A DNA stretch of 64,000 bases from Scedosporium boydii (lineage: Eukaryota > Ascomycota > Sordariomycetes > Microascales > Microascaceae), in contig NJFT01000118.1 of assembly GCA_002221725.1 (NCBI GenBank), positions 56,179 through 120,178 of the forward strand. Reading direction: 5' to 3'. Both the position numbers and the translations under genes were made by a program. The notes under the pieces are model-generated. The model did no database searches. It saw only the letters and a program-made list of their open reading frames with translations, and was not told the origin of the DNA. Positions 12,691 to 25,941 of the stretch are shown piece by piece; position 1 is the first letter of the stretch; each line of letters begins with the position of its first letter.

Positions 12691-15600
12691 TACGAAGTAG
12701 ACCCTACTACATAGGTACAATTGTACTTCGCACATGAGCTACTTCATAGGAAGACTAATAGCACAATTGGACTACGAAGCACGAAGTAACAGCACGTGCT
12801 CCACAATCTCTGGCCAGCTTGATGGAAATCGAAGATATGAACTCGGAAAATCTCGATACTGGATGTCCTCGACGAGGATCGGGTTGAGGCTAGCACGGTC
12901 AAAATTGAGACAAGCACACATCATTGATCTCGGCAGACTGCCGGCAGATGCATGGACGCAAGCGTGGTCCTGTTCATTCATCCGACTTGCGGATGAGCTC
13001 GTCCTCATCACCCAATTCTTGGTCTGCACTATTCACAATTCGGACAGACCTCGTGAGATTCATTTTCAGAGTGATGAAGAGTCCCAGCTGCCTAGACCTA
13101 TCCGGGGTTAAGAGGGAATGATGGCTTCTCCTTTCGGTAAGATGAGGAGTTGAGGGAGGGATGGAATGGTGGGGACGGGCTTTGGCGCTGAAGAGAGCGT
13201 AGTTTGCGCCCCATACCCACGAGTCGAGGACGATCGCGGTACACTACTCATACACTACTTCATATGTGGATGGGCGAGCTCTTGGCCATTCTTGGGCTAG
13301 CGGAGAAGGTGAGGCGCTTTTAGAAAGGGGGTGGACCCTGGGGGGAAACCAACGCTGCGGACTCGACACAAGATTCGGATCCCGTGGTTTTTTTCTTCGT
13401 GTTCAAGTTCACATTCATCTTTGGGCCCCACTAGTTCTAGCTCGACAAACCGGGCTAAAACTGCTTCGTCGTAGCACTGGTATCAAATTACGAGGAGGAA
13501 AAGTGAAAGACGGGTTGCAGTGGGAATGGGCAAGATCCGCACTGGATGCAACGATGGGAGGCGGTCTGGAAGGATGACGGACTTTTTTTCTCTTTGCTCG
13601 TGTCCTCGCGTCGGTGTTATACCGAGTATAGAACATGGAATAATAATAGAAGAGTGGTGGCATAACTGGATGAGGGATTGATGGTCAATGTGAATGACGC
13701 ATTGCCTGAGATAGGATACGAAGCACTTGTAGTGCTTGCTTGGATTCATGCATGCCAAAAACTCCTGGACCCTATGAGAGCCTGCAGTAAAGGAGGCGGG
13801 AATCAAAAATCCCCAACAACCGCTTTACGCGCTCAGGCTGCTGCGCGTCGGGCGTGCCTTGGGTCCTTCGCGTCACGGATGGAATTATCGCACGCTTGTC
13901 GGAGACGGAGATGGGGACGGGAGGCTGAAGTTACATACTAGTGACAACAACCATACTAGTGTACGAAGTAGTGCCTGACTACGAAGTAGAGGCTTCACAC
14001 CTTGTAGTCTTCATCCAAGTAATAGTACTTTGTGTGAAGTGTACTTCGTAGGCGGGTTCTAACAAACGCAGCAGGCCAACGACTTCTTCCCCTTGCATCC
14101 GATTTCTTTGGCACACCTGTGCTCGAGAGGTTCGACAGGGGAAACTTAAAGTAGGCCACCGATTTTCATCGATACGACCTGCTTCGAAGGGTTTCGAAGG
14201 GGGAGGGATCCCTTCATCCTCATTTTGCAACCCCCCTCCAGCATCACACTAGACAAGGGGCTGATGGGAATGGACAAGGAACAGGGAACATTGGACCGTT
14301 CGATCGCTCATGAAACGCTTTTTGGACCCTTGGGGGAGCTCATCAAGTGAGGTAAATGAAGTACTTCGTACGGTGTACAAACATACTTCGCAAGATATGC
14401 GATTGATTCCTCGTGTTCTCAGCCTGTTCTGTGGCTTCCCGGGCCGCCTTATTCCTCCATGGATGGGACTCAGGTAGGAAAAAAAGAAACCTTGGAATTT
14501 TCTTAATATTTTTTCCCTTTCTGTGGAACACGAACGCCTGTTCGGAAGCAGTACATTTACGAAGTACATCATTGACCAGTGTTCTCCGGTCGATTCCTGC
14601 CTTCATACGAAGGTATCCCGTCAACGGCTAGCCTTTGGCGGGTGGGCCAGGATCCAGGGTAGCGCATCGCAGAATCTTGGGCGAGGAACAGGAATTCGGC
14701 CGATGCATGCCTTCGTAAATGGTCAAGGTGCGTATACCAAGTACGAAGTCGCCCGGTTTTCCGTCAGCGACCTAAGAAGACGGACGGGAAAAGGACTTCG
14801 CACTTTGTCCTAGAGCCAGAGCTCTAATAAGTCTTTGACTCTGCACTCTTCACGTGCGTCCTTGCTCGGTGGCGATTGATATGAGTGCAGCGTGCTTCGT
14901 ATGTGGTTAGCCAGGGGCAGCGCGTGCTGTGAAGGTGGTCGAAATTAGATTAGGTGTGGTCGAGCATAGCGCAGTAACTTGGAAGCTATTTCAGGGGTAC
15001 AGAAGGACCTGCAGGTCTTTCCAAAAGGCGGCTGCCAATGGGACGGTACGAATATTCACATCAATTTGTCTTATCCTTCGTGTTGTAAAGTACTTCGTAC
15101 GTACATACAGGTCGTGGTCAGTGGAGACTGGAGGCTGGAGACGAGACTCAAAGCTCTGGAATAATTCACAGGTCGCATCAATGTCTCAAACGAAAAAAAG
15201 ATCACTTTACTTGGCTCTCCAGAGTAATACATCAATGATCTACCTCATAGGCATGACAAGTACGTTACGTTACGTTCTGTGGCTGGCTTAAATCGAGTCT
15301 ATCAATGTCTTGACCGCCTCAGACGGGAGACACATTTGTCGGAAAAGTACTTCGTACTCTGGACAAGACTTCAAGATTTGGACCAGACAGGGGGGATTCA
15401 CCCTAACGTAAGGTACGAAAGAAGCCAAGGCCAACAGGTCCAAGTCGGGCCAGGGACAGGACAGGATGTGCGTTACCCCGCAAGGGTCAATCAAGCACGC
15501 CAGCAGGTGGTCCATCGTTTTGTCAACCTGTCTCGGGATGAAGAATGAGTGATTTAAACAAGATCGACAGTCGTTCTTGCCTCTTTTTCTCGGGGGGAAG

Positions 15601-17247
15601 ATGGAACCTCTCAGCTAGCTGATACCCTCCATGATCCATCAATCAAAATTCGGTTCGAAGGAATAATAGTACGAAGTACGAAGCCGGCTCCATTCCCATT
15701 TTCTCCCAGTGCTCCGGATTGTTTCAAGGCAGGCAGGTCGTGGGTAGGACAGGGGTCGATACATTGACAGATATCAGGGGCTTGCTCTTTACTTTGCAGC
15801 CGGAATGCAGAGTGTCTACCTTTGTATTTCTTCATAGATTACTTCGGACTATCCGCATGCGTTCACAATTGGAAGATGGCTCAAAGATCGCCTGTTCATT
15901 TATCCCAAAATGAAACGTCCGACATCTCACGACATGGACGCTCGACGTTCGAAGTAAACGGACTAACCCGAAAAAGGGCACCCAGTTACCTCAAACGGCG
16001 GATCCGCTGTCTATCCACGTTGGGCATGTTCTCTAAGCCGGTGAATGATAAAAGGATGTGATAACACCTTCTGGTGTTCAATACTTCGTATGTAATGTTG
16101 GGGGATCGTCCCTTGTCTTCGGGCTGGAACCGGGCTGATGGCACCTGGTCGACCGGGTTCCGGCGCACAGATAAATTGACTCCCCACCATCAAGATGCGA
16201 AGGGTGGAACAAACGGGAAGAAACATCTCCACGTCGTTTTGGTTCTGGTTGCATTGAGGTCACCGAAATTAACCCTCTTCCCGGCTGGCAAAAACATGAC
16301 CGAATCTATTGCCATGCGCTTGATTTGGACCCCGGGGGCCGAATTGTGCAGCGACTGCGTCTTTGGGACTGAGCTGGCTGTTAAGAATATTATCGTCTCT
16401 CCGGACAGGACTGGATGGAGTAAGACTCGGCTGTGGTACTTCGTATTCTCACAGCACAGGACAGGGCTCGAAACTCCGCAAAATCCACCACTGGTTAGAT
16501 GCAGGTCCAATATAAACCCGTTCAACTTGTAGCTCAAAAGAGCCAGCCCAGCTTCCGAAGTAAGGAAAGGGAAAGTCGACGGGACGGGATGTGGAGAGGA
16601 TTCATGGGCTTCGTCAATGCCGCTTTAGACTCGCTTCGCTTCCCCTTCTACTTCGTAGAGTCGACGTATTACGATTGAGGGTTTTCAGTTAATATCCAGC
16701 TGGAGGGGAGACTCCCGTGTCCTGCATGCACCAAGGAAATAAAATCCGGGTACTGTTTGGCAGCCCGAGTACATCCCAGAGCTCGTCAATGATAATTGGA
16801 TCAATCGAATCCTGTCTCACTCCTGTCCCTCCTACCTGGTCAGGCGCAAGATGCCCAACGTGGACCGATCGAGTTCAAGACGTTTTGCTCTCTCCTGCCA
16901 GTAATATCGAACTACCTCGTAGGCTCGCTCTGGTTGTGCTGCACGATTGCGTGTCTCTGCAAGTTTCCCTTTACCGAGACCTTATCGGCCTCAGTTAAGC
17001 GTTTGGATACCTTTGTACTGGATACTGATTGAGCGAGCTGTAAAACCCAGCATTGAAGTCAGTGATTCAAATTGTTAGGTCGAAACAACACGCCCCACTA
17101 TTCCATGCAACCAGAGTATATGTCGACCTTGGAGTGTACGAAGGAGATGGTCAGCTTGACGCTTGGCTGCGTGCCCTGTATGTACGGCAACGCAACCGTA
17201 TGAAAGTATTTGTGATCGTTGTCCGAAGTATTCCTTCGTACGAAGTA
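12691..17247. repeat. Cluster of dispersed 9-bp motif TACGAAGTA/TACTTCGTA
   Basis: Thirteen exact copies in both orientations fall within 4.6 kb. The motif is an interrupted palindrome: TAC and GTA arms around TTC or GAA. Several copies are paired or overlap (13962 and 13980; 15670 runs into a second partial copy). Further exact copies lie at 43918, 43999, 44035, 55318, 56236, 56816, 57462 and 59092. I saw none inside the coding exons. Function unknown. Confidence 0.85.
12715..12726. repeat. 12-bp perfect palindrome GTACAATTGTAC, copy 1
   Basis: The same 12 bases recur at 44145-44156 and 56056-56067, always in intergenic DNA that also holds the TACGAAGTA motif. Copy 1 is followed within two bases by TACTTCG. 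Confidence 0.85.
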
Positions 17248-19103
17248 GTGTAGACGCGGCGGCATCCAGGTATCGATGAGTGTCTCCGAAAAATCCCAAA
17301 GTAGCTTAGAAAGTTCCTAGCTCAGAGCTTCAAATTCTAGCTCCTTCGGAGGGAGGGTCACTCCGTGGAGACTGGAGACGGGAGTAAAAAAGAGTTCGGA
17401 GGAAACTCTGGCGATGGCAGAAAGGTACGAGTGTACCTTCTACCTGCAGCCAGATAATCATTTCAGACTCTTGATGTTATACTTCGTGCTTTGAGGGCTC
17501 TTGTGGTCGAGTTGAGGGTTCGGCTTCGAATGGGAGGCCAGGGCGAACGATGTCTAAAGTGTCGATATATGTACTTGTACACTATGAAGTACACGGAATA
17601 TTCCTTCTGAGGGTCAAATCAAGTTGAGATGTGACGTCTACTGTCCAGCAAATCTAGTCGTGGCCTCACCTCGTCTTTGACTAACATTGAAGGGGGGAAC
17701 TGCTGGATGTACATGCGAAGTACGTCCTTCGTACGGATGAAGTAGCGTGAAATGCACTAAAAGAGTCCAATGCAGGCGCTATCCTAGTAAATCAGCGATG
17801 CTGGCACGCTGGTGTCCATATGCACGTCCAGTTGATGGTGCCATCTCTGACTTCGTCCTGCGCGCCGCCACCCCGCGTCACCCTCGTGCGACACAACTCT
17901 GGACTGGACCTGAACTTGGCCCTGGACTGGACACTTGGACTGACCTGGTGGTGCGCACGGCACCTTCCAAAAGACCCCAAAACCAGTTTATCAAAACTCA
18001 ATCTTTGTCGAGTGTACCTTGGCCCTTGGCAGACCGCCTCCTTCGTAATACATTGGATTTGATCGAAGGTTATTTCCTCTGGCGGACTGAGGTATGAAGT
18101 GTGGTGCACTATTATTATATTATCTGCGTCGACAACAACAACGATCCTCAATCCAAGGCGCTCCTTTAGGCCCACTGTGGACACCCAACATCGAACATTG
18201 AACCCTGCCTGCTGACAACCCTGAGTGCTCCATTGATGGATTTACTTCCATCCCAAAAAAAGGTCCATCGGTTTTCAACGTTGGGCAAGAAATACTCCTT
18301 ACTTGGTACTTCATACGAGGGGAATCGAGCTCGAGTCGACCCTTCCCCTTCCTTGCCTTGCGATAAGGGCAGAGTGAGGTCAGTTCTCCCGACTCGCAGA
18401 CTCACAGCTCCTTCATCTTTGTACTCCCGACTTCATCTTCTTCCTCCCCCAAACCTACCAAGACATTCGCGACTCGTGGCTGTCTTTCTCTTTCGATGAC
18501 CTACCTGCTTTCTTCTCCTTCTTTTTATTTTTTTTTTTTTTTTCCTTCCTCCTTTTGCCATCCTTAATTTTCCAATCCCCCTCTTCTCTCGCCTCCGCAT
18601 ATCTAGGTCGTGCACTATTCCCAATTAATACACGATACCTCAACCCCCACTTCCATAAAGCAAGTAAACCCCGGTCCCCGTCCCCTGCCAGCTCACTATT
18701 GTTTTTTTTCTCTCTTGTCTATTCCTCGCAGCCCTGGGCACTACTACCCAATGCCTCCCTGACCTCTTCCTCCTGTTCCTCTCCGGACTGCCTCGTTTGA
18801 TTGCTAACCGACCGCAATTGTGGCAGGTTCGGTGTTTAGTATCTTAGGGCTAGGCATTTTATCGAACGAGGGCCGAGACACGGGAGGAGCCCAGTGTCAG
18901 ACATTTTCCGCCTTCCTTCTCCCTCCCCCCTTCCCGCAAAGTCAGCCGTCAGATCTTTATAGCCCGAATAAGCAACATTCCTCCAGCACTTGTCTCGTGC
19001 CATCTGGTGCCGATCAGCTTTCTTTCCCCCGGCATCTTCAGACTCCTCCCGCAACCTGCCATCGCCAGGCCAGATCATCCACGCCCCAACGGGCTGCCAT
19101 GCC

Positions 19104-22100
19104 ATGGAGGGTGCTTCCGCTCCCTTAGCCGACTACTTCTGGATTGCTGGTGTAGAGTCTATAGCGTACAATGACCCTCCGCTTCCTACACAACATGTCG
19201 AATCGACAATCGCCGAAGATGAGCAAGAGGACGCCTGTGACCCCCTGAACGGGAACTCGAGGGCAACGGCCCGCCATTCACGCCAGAGCTCTGCTCACCG
19301 CATATCCAAGCTCTCTAACGATGCCCGTTTCTCCATCCATACACTCGAGGAGGTTGACGGCAATACGCGCAGCAATAGGAGTAGTGCTACTATACGGCCC
19401 ACCAACAATACCCAGCCCGCCAATGCCAACGCCACAATTCCTTCCGCCGAGGGCGCCCTGACAATGTCCGACTTCGACTTCGACAATGCTCTCTTCAAGT
19501 TTGCCGCCGAGCGAGAACACTTCCTCGAGGATCTTTCCTTCAGTGCAGGCGCAAAGCTACAGTCGAGACCCCCCATGGTGAATCCGAGAGCCGAGAGAAT
19601 CAAGGCCGACGAGAATGACGGGCCCTCCCGAAGGAGCCCCCTGCGCAGCATCAAAGGGAGCATCAAGGGTAGCATCAAGGGTAGCATCCGCAGGAAGATG
19701 AGCTTCAGGGATATGTCCAGCACCAGGAAGCAGCCCATAACCCCCAAGCCAGGTCTGTCAGGTCTCGCACACATCACTACAGCCGTCGCCCACCCCGCGA
19801 CGACGATCCCAATCCCCGAGCTTGAAGAGCGCCCGCGTCGTGCTGACATAGATCCCTCCGTAGCCTCTATCCGAACCGCCAAGAGACTGAGCCACTACAA
19901 TTCCGTCATACCACCCCCCGAGCCTTTGAACACCGATCCGGATATGCACCCGCTTAAGCGCCGCTTCGAACCCGTTCTCCTAGATCGCTACCCTCCGAGC
20001 AACGGGTCCGACGAGATATCCCGGAGAGGAAAGTTCCCCGACTATGTTCCCATGTTCGCCTTTCCCAACGACATCCAGATCGTCTCCTCCGATGACCGAC
20101 CGAGATCGACTTGGCATGGCTTCACCATGACTTCCGACAACAACACCAAGATTTACGGCATCACCGTCATCATCTGGACCGCCCTAACCGCCGACGTCGC
20201 CGAGGAGGTGGAGCAACGCTGCGAGGCCTGGCGCCAGAGCCACATGTCGAACGAAGAGAGGGAGCTAGCCGCGAGTCTGGGCGTGAGGTTGGCTGGCGAG
20301 AGGACCCATCTTTCCCAGCTCCTTGCCAAGCTACCCCAGATTCCTTCCGGCTCGCCTGCGCGAGAGACGTTGGAGGATCAGATCAGCTCTGTTGAGGAGA
20401 AGATTACCTTGATGACCGAGATGCTGCGCCCTCTTCGCCACGGTGCCGCCTCTAAGATTGATGGCCTAACAACGGGGGAATCGGGTCTCTGGGTCCCCCG
20501 TGCGTACGGTATTCTTGGACGGGACGCAACTAGGATGACCTTCTGGAAGGAATGGTTGAGAGCCGTCATAATCCCCATGATGGACGGCGCCGTCCTGCGC
20601 GTGCCCCCCAGCTCGCCCAAGGTAGGTCGCTGGCAGCCTCTGGAGCGGTATGTCGTCAATCTCTGCATCGAAGCCTTCAGCCCTCTGGGCTCCAAGACCC
20701 AAGTGGAAATTGGCGTGAGGGAGCTGCGCCTATACGCGAGGCAAGAGGCCGCAAACGAGATCCCCGGCTCCCGCTCCATCGACATCTACGCCCTCTTTAG
20801 ATGTCTTTCTCTCGAGAATGTCGTAGCCTTGTTCGAGTATGCCATGTCCGAGTCTCGCATCATCTTCCTATCGTCGCACACAGCCATGCTACACCTCGCA
20901 TGCCACGCTCTCGCTAGTCTCCTCTACCCCCTGAAATGGGCTAGTGTATTCATCCCTGTCTTACCCGCCCGCCTTTTGTCCGCTCTCGATGCGCCCTGCC
21001 CTTACGTTGTCGGAGTCGAACGTCGTTACGAGCGAATCGAGCTTCCAGACGATGATTACGTGCTCGTCGACCTCGACAAAGACACCATCGATGCCACCTC
21101 GCAGCCCATTCGCCTCCCTCGCCAGCAACGGAGAAAGCTCATGTCCCTGCTACAGGTCGCTGCCCCCGCAAAACTGAGGTATGGCGTGGCGAGCGGACCC
21201 CCTCCCTACGCCATGGAATCCTTCCCCTACGATGCGTTTTCCGTCGAGGATGGGACCATTTTCTCCCCAACTACCCCCGACGGAACGCTCGGGAAATGGG
21301 CGGCCCAGAACTCGGCGGCGTTCGGCGAGGACGATGAGCAAGCGAAAATCCGATCCCCGCTCTTCAACGCATTTTCTCAGGTCCGGCCCGATAGCAAGTC
21401 GGATCGTCCAGGCACTAGCAGATCTACGCGAACTAGTCCCCCGTCGTCGGTTTCTCCAATGTCTACGAGCTTTCCGCCTATGCCTTCTACCCCGGTCTCA
21501 AGGAGCGATTCGGGATTCGCCATGGCTGCCACTTTGCGAGAAAAGAGGTCTGGACACTTCGACGACAAGTCGCGCCGCAGCTCTTCATTCGGCGTAGAGA
21601 GGCACGGGCCTCTGCATCGCCCCAGCCTGCCTTTCCTCAACGGCCATTCCGCGAGCATGTCCATCTCGGCCATTTCTGTCGATTCCGTGTCCTCCTACGG
21701 TGCAGGAGGCGGCGCCGGCTATACTCCTTCAGCGTACGCTCAGTCAACACTGGCAGCGTCGACGATTATGCCAAACATGATGGTACAACCAGTACAGAAT
21801 ACGGAAAGCACGGCATGGGTCGAAGGCCACTGCTTTGACTGGTGCGAGGAGGTCACGGCCTCGTGCTCTGTCTGTGACGAGCGCGCGGAGCTAGATGGTA
21901 TCTACAAGTGCTCCGGCTGTGGTGCGTATTCCCATGGCCGTTGCCTCGGCTTTGTCTGTCTCGTCTGCCCGCGTGCGTTCCACGCCGATCGCGTGCGTGT
22001 GGCCTTTGTTCGCTGTCTCGCGAGCCTCATGTACACGTACAGGAAGTTCTTGGGACGACCAACGCGGGAGCAGAGGAATAACGGTCAGCTCTACGCCTTT

Positions 22101-22700
22101 GATATGGATGGATTTGTCAAGAGCTTGCCGTACGAGCAGCAGGATTATGCTATGATGATGCGTGAGACACAAGGTCAGTCTCCCTCTCCCTAACTTTCCC
22201 ACCTAAGTGCCAAGTTTGATTATATACTGACAAGAAAAATTCTGGTAGCATTCAACGAATTCATCCACGAACGGGAGAGGCACCCCGCCTCTGACCCGTC
22301 GATCAAGCTCTTTGACGAGATCCTCATGGCCAAGAAGGCTCGAGGCCGGCATAATCTCTCTAGCGGACTATCACGGCTCTCGGTCATCCGAGCATCTCAC
22401 GGAGCGTCGGTGTTGGGCCCCAGCATCAACATCCACGGACCCAGGGGCAGCAAGACGACGACTTATCTGATGGACAGGTCGGATCACATTTGGCGCACGG
22501 CTTCCGTTCCGATGCCTAGCGCCAAGTTTAACGGGGATTACAGAGCCGTCGTCAGCCGCGTGCCGTCGAGGCTGGACCCGTCATTTATGATGGAGCCTCG
22601 CAGCATCCAGGGCGTTCCGAGGCCAGAACAGCGGAAACGCGGTCTTGTCCGGAAGCAAGTTCCCAGCATGTTGGGAATGTTGACGCCGAATATGTCCTGA
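19104..22700 (+). CDS. DENN-domain protein with C1-type zinc finger (putative Rab GEF)
   Basis: Exons 19104-22173 and 22249-22700 encode about 1173 residues; the 75-nt intron has donor GTCAGT and acceptor GGTAG. The frame is open further upstream, but ATG 19104 (MEGASAPLADYFW) fits the usual start of this family, with the first conserved block right after it. Order: disordered N-terminus; basic Ser-Ile-Lys-Gly repeats at residues 182-197; uDENN from about 312 (YVPMFAFPND, STWHGFTMT); core DENN from about 564 (FRCLSLENVV, RIIFLSSHTAMLHLACHAL, WASVFIPVLP); a Cys/His-rich C1-like domain at about 908-962 (HCFDWCEEVTASC, CSGCGAYSHGRCL); and a basic tail. DENN modules exchange GDP for GTP on Rab proteins, so a role in membrane traffic is likely. 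Which Rab, and whether the C1 domain binds diacylglycerol, cannot be told. Confidence 0.88.
19647..19694 (+). repeat. 12-bp in-frame tandem repeat encoding SIKG units
   Basis: Three 12-base units (AGCATCAAGGGT type) and a fourth, diverged one code for a basic repeat in the DENN protein, residues 182-197. It may form a membrane- or phosphate-binding basic patch, or be a slippage product under little constraint. Confidence 0.85.
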
Positions 22701-23659
22701 GGAGGTGGTAATCCGGTGATTGCCGTTCCGTACCTCCGAAGGGAAGGGATATACATGCTGTGCGACATTTGTCCTTATTTCTTTTCGACGAAGAAGAGGA
22801 GGATGAGGAGGGGAAAGGGAAATCTCTCACTGACAGTCTAAGGTGAGAGAAGAATCATTTGATGATATTACTAAACGATTGAGCTATCCCCACATTGGGG
22901 ATAGGCTCGACACACGTGGATGGCACACGAATTGTGCCAGTCTCATTCTACATTTAATGTGTACGGTTTTTAAAAAGCGGGATGGGCCAGCCGACAAGGC
23001 TGTCCATACCCCCATTGTATAATAGTGTGTATTTATGTACTTGGGCATTGGGTTAAAATTTCGGGGGCAAGAAGAGAGAGACAGAGACAAAGGGTCTCAG
23101 CAGACCCCCTTGGCGGAACCTAGGTGGTGGCTGCAAAAATGGCCATTTCTATGCATTTTGAGTCTAGGCACATGGAACGGGGCGAGTTTAGCATTGAACA
23201 AGGAATTGAATTGTTTTTCACGGGACGTTTGGTGTGGTAAATACTGCTGCTTGTGTATGTTGTGCGAATCTAGGACCTGGTCATGTAGGTGAAAACACAC
23301 TAGAAGTGAGTAGTAGGGGAAGCGAAAGAGTATTTGATGATTGATGCGGGAGACGGAAGTGTGCAAGCGATACTCTAAAGGCAGCGATATGCATAGTAGG
23401 GCCTCCAGGTGCGCGGGTAAGTTACAGGGAAGGATATGGAAAATCCCTCGCCATTGATCATCATGCGTATCTTTAGTAAATCTATTGCCTCAACTCGCGC
23501 AGAGTTCAGGGGGCGAAGTCCCCAACCCGGCTGACAAACAGTTCCAGACCTAGGAAGCTCTACAAGTTTCGAGAATCGTACTTTTTCTTTTCCTTTTTCC
23601 CCTTTCCCTTTTCGATAAACCAAGCAAGTTCGGCCCCGTCATAAGCTCACGGGAAAACC
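22701..23659. other. Intergenic region, DENN 3' end to YPI1 3' end
   Basis: This DNA lies between two convergent genes and should hold their 3' UTRs. I see no coding frame of substance and no motif beyond ordinary A/T- and GA-rich stretches. Confidence 0.5.
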
Positions 23660-24260
23660 TCAAGGCTGCTTCTGCTCACCAGGCCCCGCACCCTTGGACC
23701 CATCGTCCTCCGGCTTCGGCGTAGACTTCTGCTTCGGTACCCTCTCGTACGCATTAGGACTCGGTCTGCGCTTCCGGCGTTCCTTGCCGCCCCTTCTCCG
23801 CCTGCCGTGATCGTCGCCGTGGTCTCCGTGGTCGGGGCATTTGTCGTGGTCGTGGTCCTTGTGGTTGGCGGGTTTGCGGCGGTCGGCGTCGGAGTCTGAG
23901 TCTGACGAGGAGTCGGAGGAGGATGAGGATTCGTCGCTGGATTCATCGACGCCTTTGGGGCGGTGGTAGATGCAGCATACTGTTAGGTTAAGTGTCAGCG
24001 TCGGAAACATCGACTATAGCGGGGTTGAGAGGCTTGGTCCAGCCTGAACAGGTTCTGTTACCTTTTGAACTCTTCCTTCCTAATCCTTCATTGTCGACGA
24101 CGTCTTCTGTCCACTGTACTCTTCTCCGGGAGGCGTGCGCGCCGCGGAGCCGGAGGATGGGGACGGGTGGCGCTGGGGTTTGGGTTTCTGTTGTGACGAC
24201 TGTTTGGGCCTGGGATGTGGTGGCTGCGCTCCTCTGTACAACTTGGCCGTGGGATGCCAT
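23660..24260 (-). CDS. YPI1: Type 1 protein phosphatase regulator Ypi1 (inhibitor-3 family)
   Basis: Two minus-strand exons, 24260-24062 and 23979-23660, encode about 172 residues. The 82-nt intron has donor GTAACA and acceptor CTAACAG. The family core spans the junction: LRLRG near residues 36-40, the RVxF-type PP1-docking motif RVQW at 47-50, EDVVDNEGLGRKSSK, then VCCIYHRP from 67. After it come a Ser/Asp-rich acidic run and a His/Asp-rich stretch (NHKDHDHDKCPDHGDH), then a basic tail with proline. Yeast Ypi1 and mammalian PPP1R11 bind and modulate PP1 (Glc7) in the nucleus. The core motif makes the assignment firm; the tail is variable in the family. Confidence 0.92.
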
Positions 24261-25941
24261 TGTGATGTTTTTCTCTTTCTTTGGTGTTTCTTCCTCTATT
24301 TCGATGCGGTTGGCTTCGAGAAGGGGATTCTAGATCGTTTTTAAGAGGGAGTGGCGTTTAAGAAACGAGGTAGAGGGGCAAGATGCGAAACGAAACAAGA
24401 TGGTCTATTCGTCGTGGGCGCTAAGGATAAAAAGAAACGTAACAAATCCAATTCCGTGAAAAAAGAAAAAGTTTCAAAAAGATTCAAACGAGCAACAAAG
24501 GGAGTCGGTCTTGGGCAGTGGTGATGGCGTGGTTAATAAAGTTTTGGAGGGTCGTTCGTTTTAAGATGAATCGATGTGATGGTTCCTTGCCAATCCGGAC
24601 GCGGGGAAGGGGGAAATCTCGCCCCACCTCGACCCTTCTTGCGGTTTTCTTGGCTTTCTAAGCCGGACTGAGAAATTAGACGTCATCGCTTGGCAGCGTT
24701 GCATTTTCTGGTGGAGCCCGGGTTTTCGGGACGTCTGGTATCGGTTGTCTACGACCGGTCATATATCCAAGCCGGCTAAGGGACTTACACGGGTTATGGG
24801 AGAGAATGCGCTCAGAACATTGAATATTCAATTGATTTATCGATTCGTCTTTGCTATACTTAGGTCTCGTAGTTGCGGTAGGCCGACCTCTAAATGATAG
24901 ACGAAAAGAAAGCGCCCAGAAGCTTCCCGAGCCAACTTGGCGCATGGAGTCCAGGTACATGGTCAATATCAACGCCTGGGATGCACCTAGCCTCACTCAC
25001 ATCTTCTCTCCACAAAGGGATGTTTCAACCCTTCAATTCTAATTATAATTGCCATGCGGCAGTTGATTCCCTTCAACTGGATCTTGACACGCGTCAAAGC
25101 CAGCCCAATCTCAAGGCCCACTTACAAACAACAGTTTCGACCTTGTCCTGGGGGACCTGAACTTGAATGTCTCTTGCAGTCGTGCCTTCCGCCCTCTGTT
25201 TGTAGAGTTTATGCCTTCTCCCCTAGAAATGGCAGCCACGATGTGCTCCTCCCTCTTTCCTATCCCAGCATTAGCAGGAGTAGGCCTGCAATGCTCCTGC
25301 TTCCACAATGCTTCCAATTGACTCCTTCCCGACAGAATTGCCAATTCAGGTCAGCCCTACCAGGTCACCATGTCAACATTACAATCCTGTAGTCTCATCC
25401 CTTCTTCCTTTCCTGTGCTCCCTATCACCAGAATGTGCTCGAAGAGAAAAGGAAGAAACAGCCAAGTTTCACCTCTTCCTCAAGAGTATAGCAGCTACCC
25501 CTTTCCCATTCAAAAAGCTAGCTGCACTACTTCCTGTCTTTGATCCAACAACTGTATTTAGTCCTTCCATTATTTCCCTGGTGGCCCTTCACAGGGTCCA
25601 CGTTAACCTTGTATTCCTCCTAAGAAGCCTTTTCATCACCATCTTATCCAATACTCCTTCACACAAGAAGCTCAGATACAAGGCTAGCAGCTTTGAAAGC
25701 AGCATTGGCATCTGTCTGATGCAAGACGGAACAATCCAGGTATGGCAATCACCCTTCATGCTCAGCTCTATGACTGCTGTGATAGATGGCTCCCTTCCAC
25801 TTCTCGACTCCCTCTCCTGCTTTCAGCCTAGTAGTAGCCCCTTTAAGGCGGATACTGACACACTTCATCTTGATGTATGTAGCCAAACATTTCATTTCGA
25901 TCCCCTGAGGGTTAGACCTCAGGGTCATTAGCTCCGGCATC
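24261..25941. other. Intergenic region including a CpG-depleted block
   Basis: The first ~750 bases are the YPI1 upstream region. From about 25050 the base pattern changes. Between 25261 and 25800 I count only four CpG in 540 bases, while the next gene has about six per 60 bases at its start. A 207-codon frame at 25308-25931 has no recognisable domain and its coding potential is doubtful. An old transposon remnant is possible, but I recognise no terminal repeats or transposase. Confidence 0.45.

Larger units (their letters stand above)
10759..19103. other. 8.3-kb gene-poor intergenic tract with dense TACGAAGTA motifs
   Basis: No reading frame here is long, domain-bearing or free of competing frames. 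The striking content is a 9-bp motif, TACTTCGTA or its complement, with 13 exact copies between 12691 and 17247 (starts 12691, 13962, 13980, 14042, 14362, 14558, 15091, 15348, 15670, 16082, 16437, 16649, 17239) and many one-mismatch versions (for example 14741 and 17716-17745). A 12-bp perfect palindrome GTACAATTGTAC lies at 12715-12726. The last 900 bases, with a T tract near 18530 and CT-rich DNA, look like the promoter and leader of the DENN gene. Confidence 0.6.

Noticed and set aside
12600..17300. A decayed transposon with long terminal repeats in the first gene-poor tract
   Set aside because: I found no long direct or inverted repeats, no transposase or reverse-transcriptase motifs, and no A/T bias like heavy RIP; only short motifs recur.
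18990..19103. 38-codon N-terminal extension of the DENN protein
   Set aside because: It is Pro/Ser/Arg-rich with no conserved look, while the ATG at 19104 is followed directly by the family-typical start.
25308..25931. 207-codon plus-strand frame in the CpG-poor block
   Set aside because: No recognisable domain and low-complexity Ser/Pro/Leu content from pyrimidine-rich DNA. Kept only as part of the unusual-composition finding.
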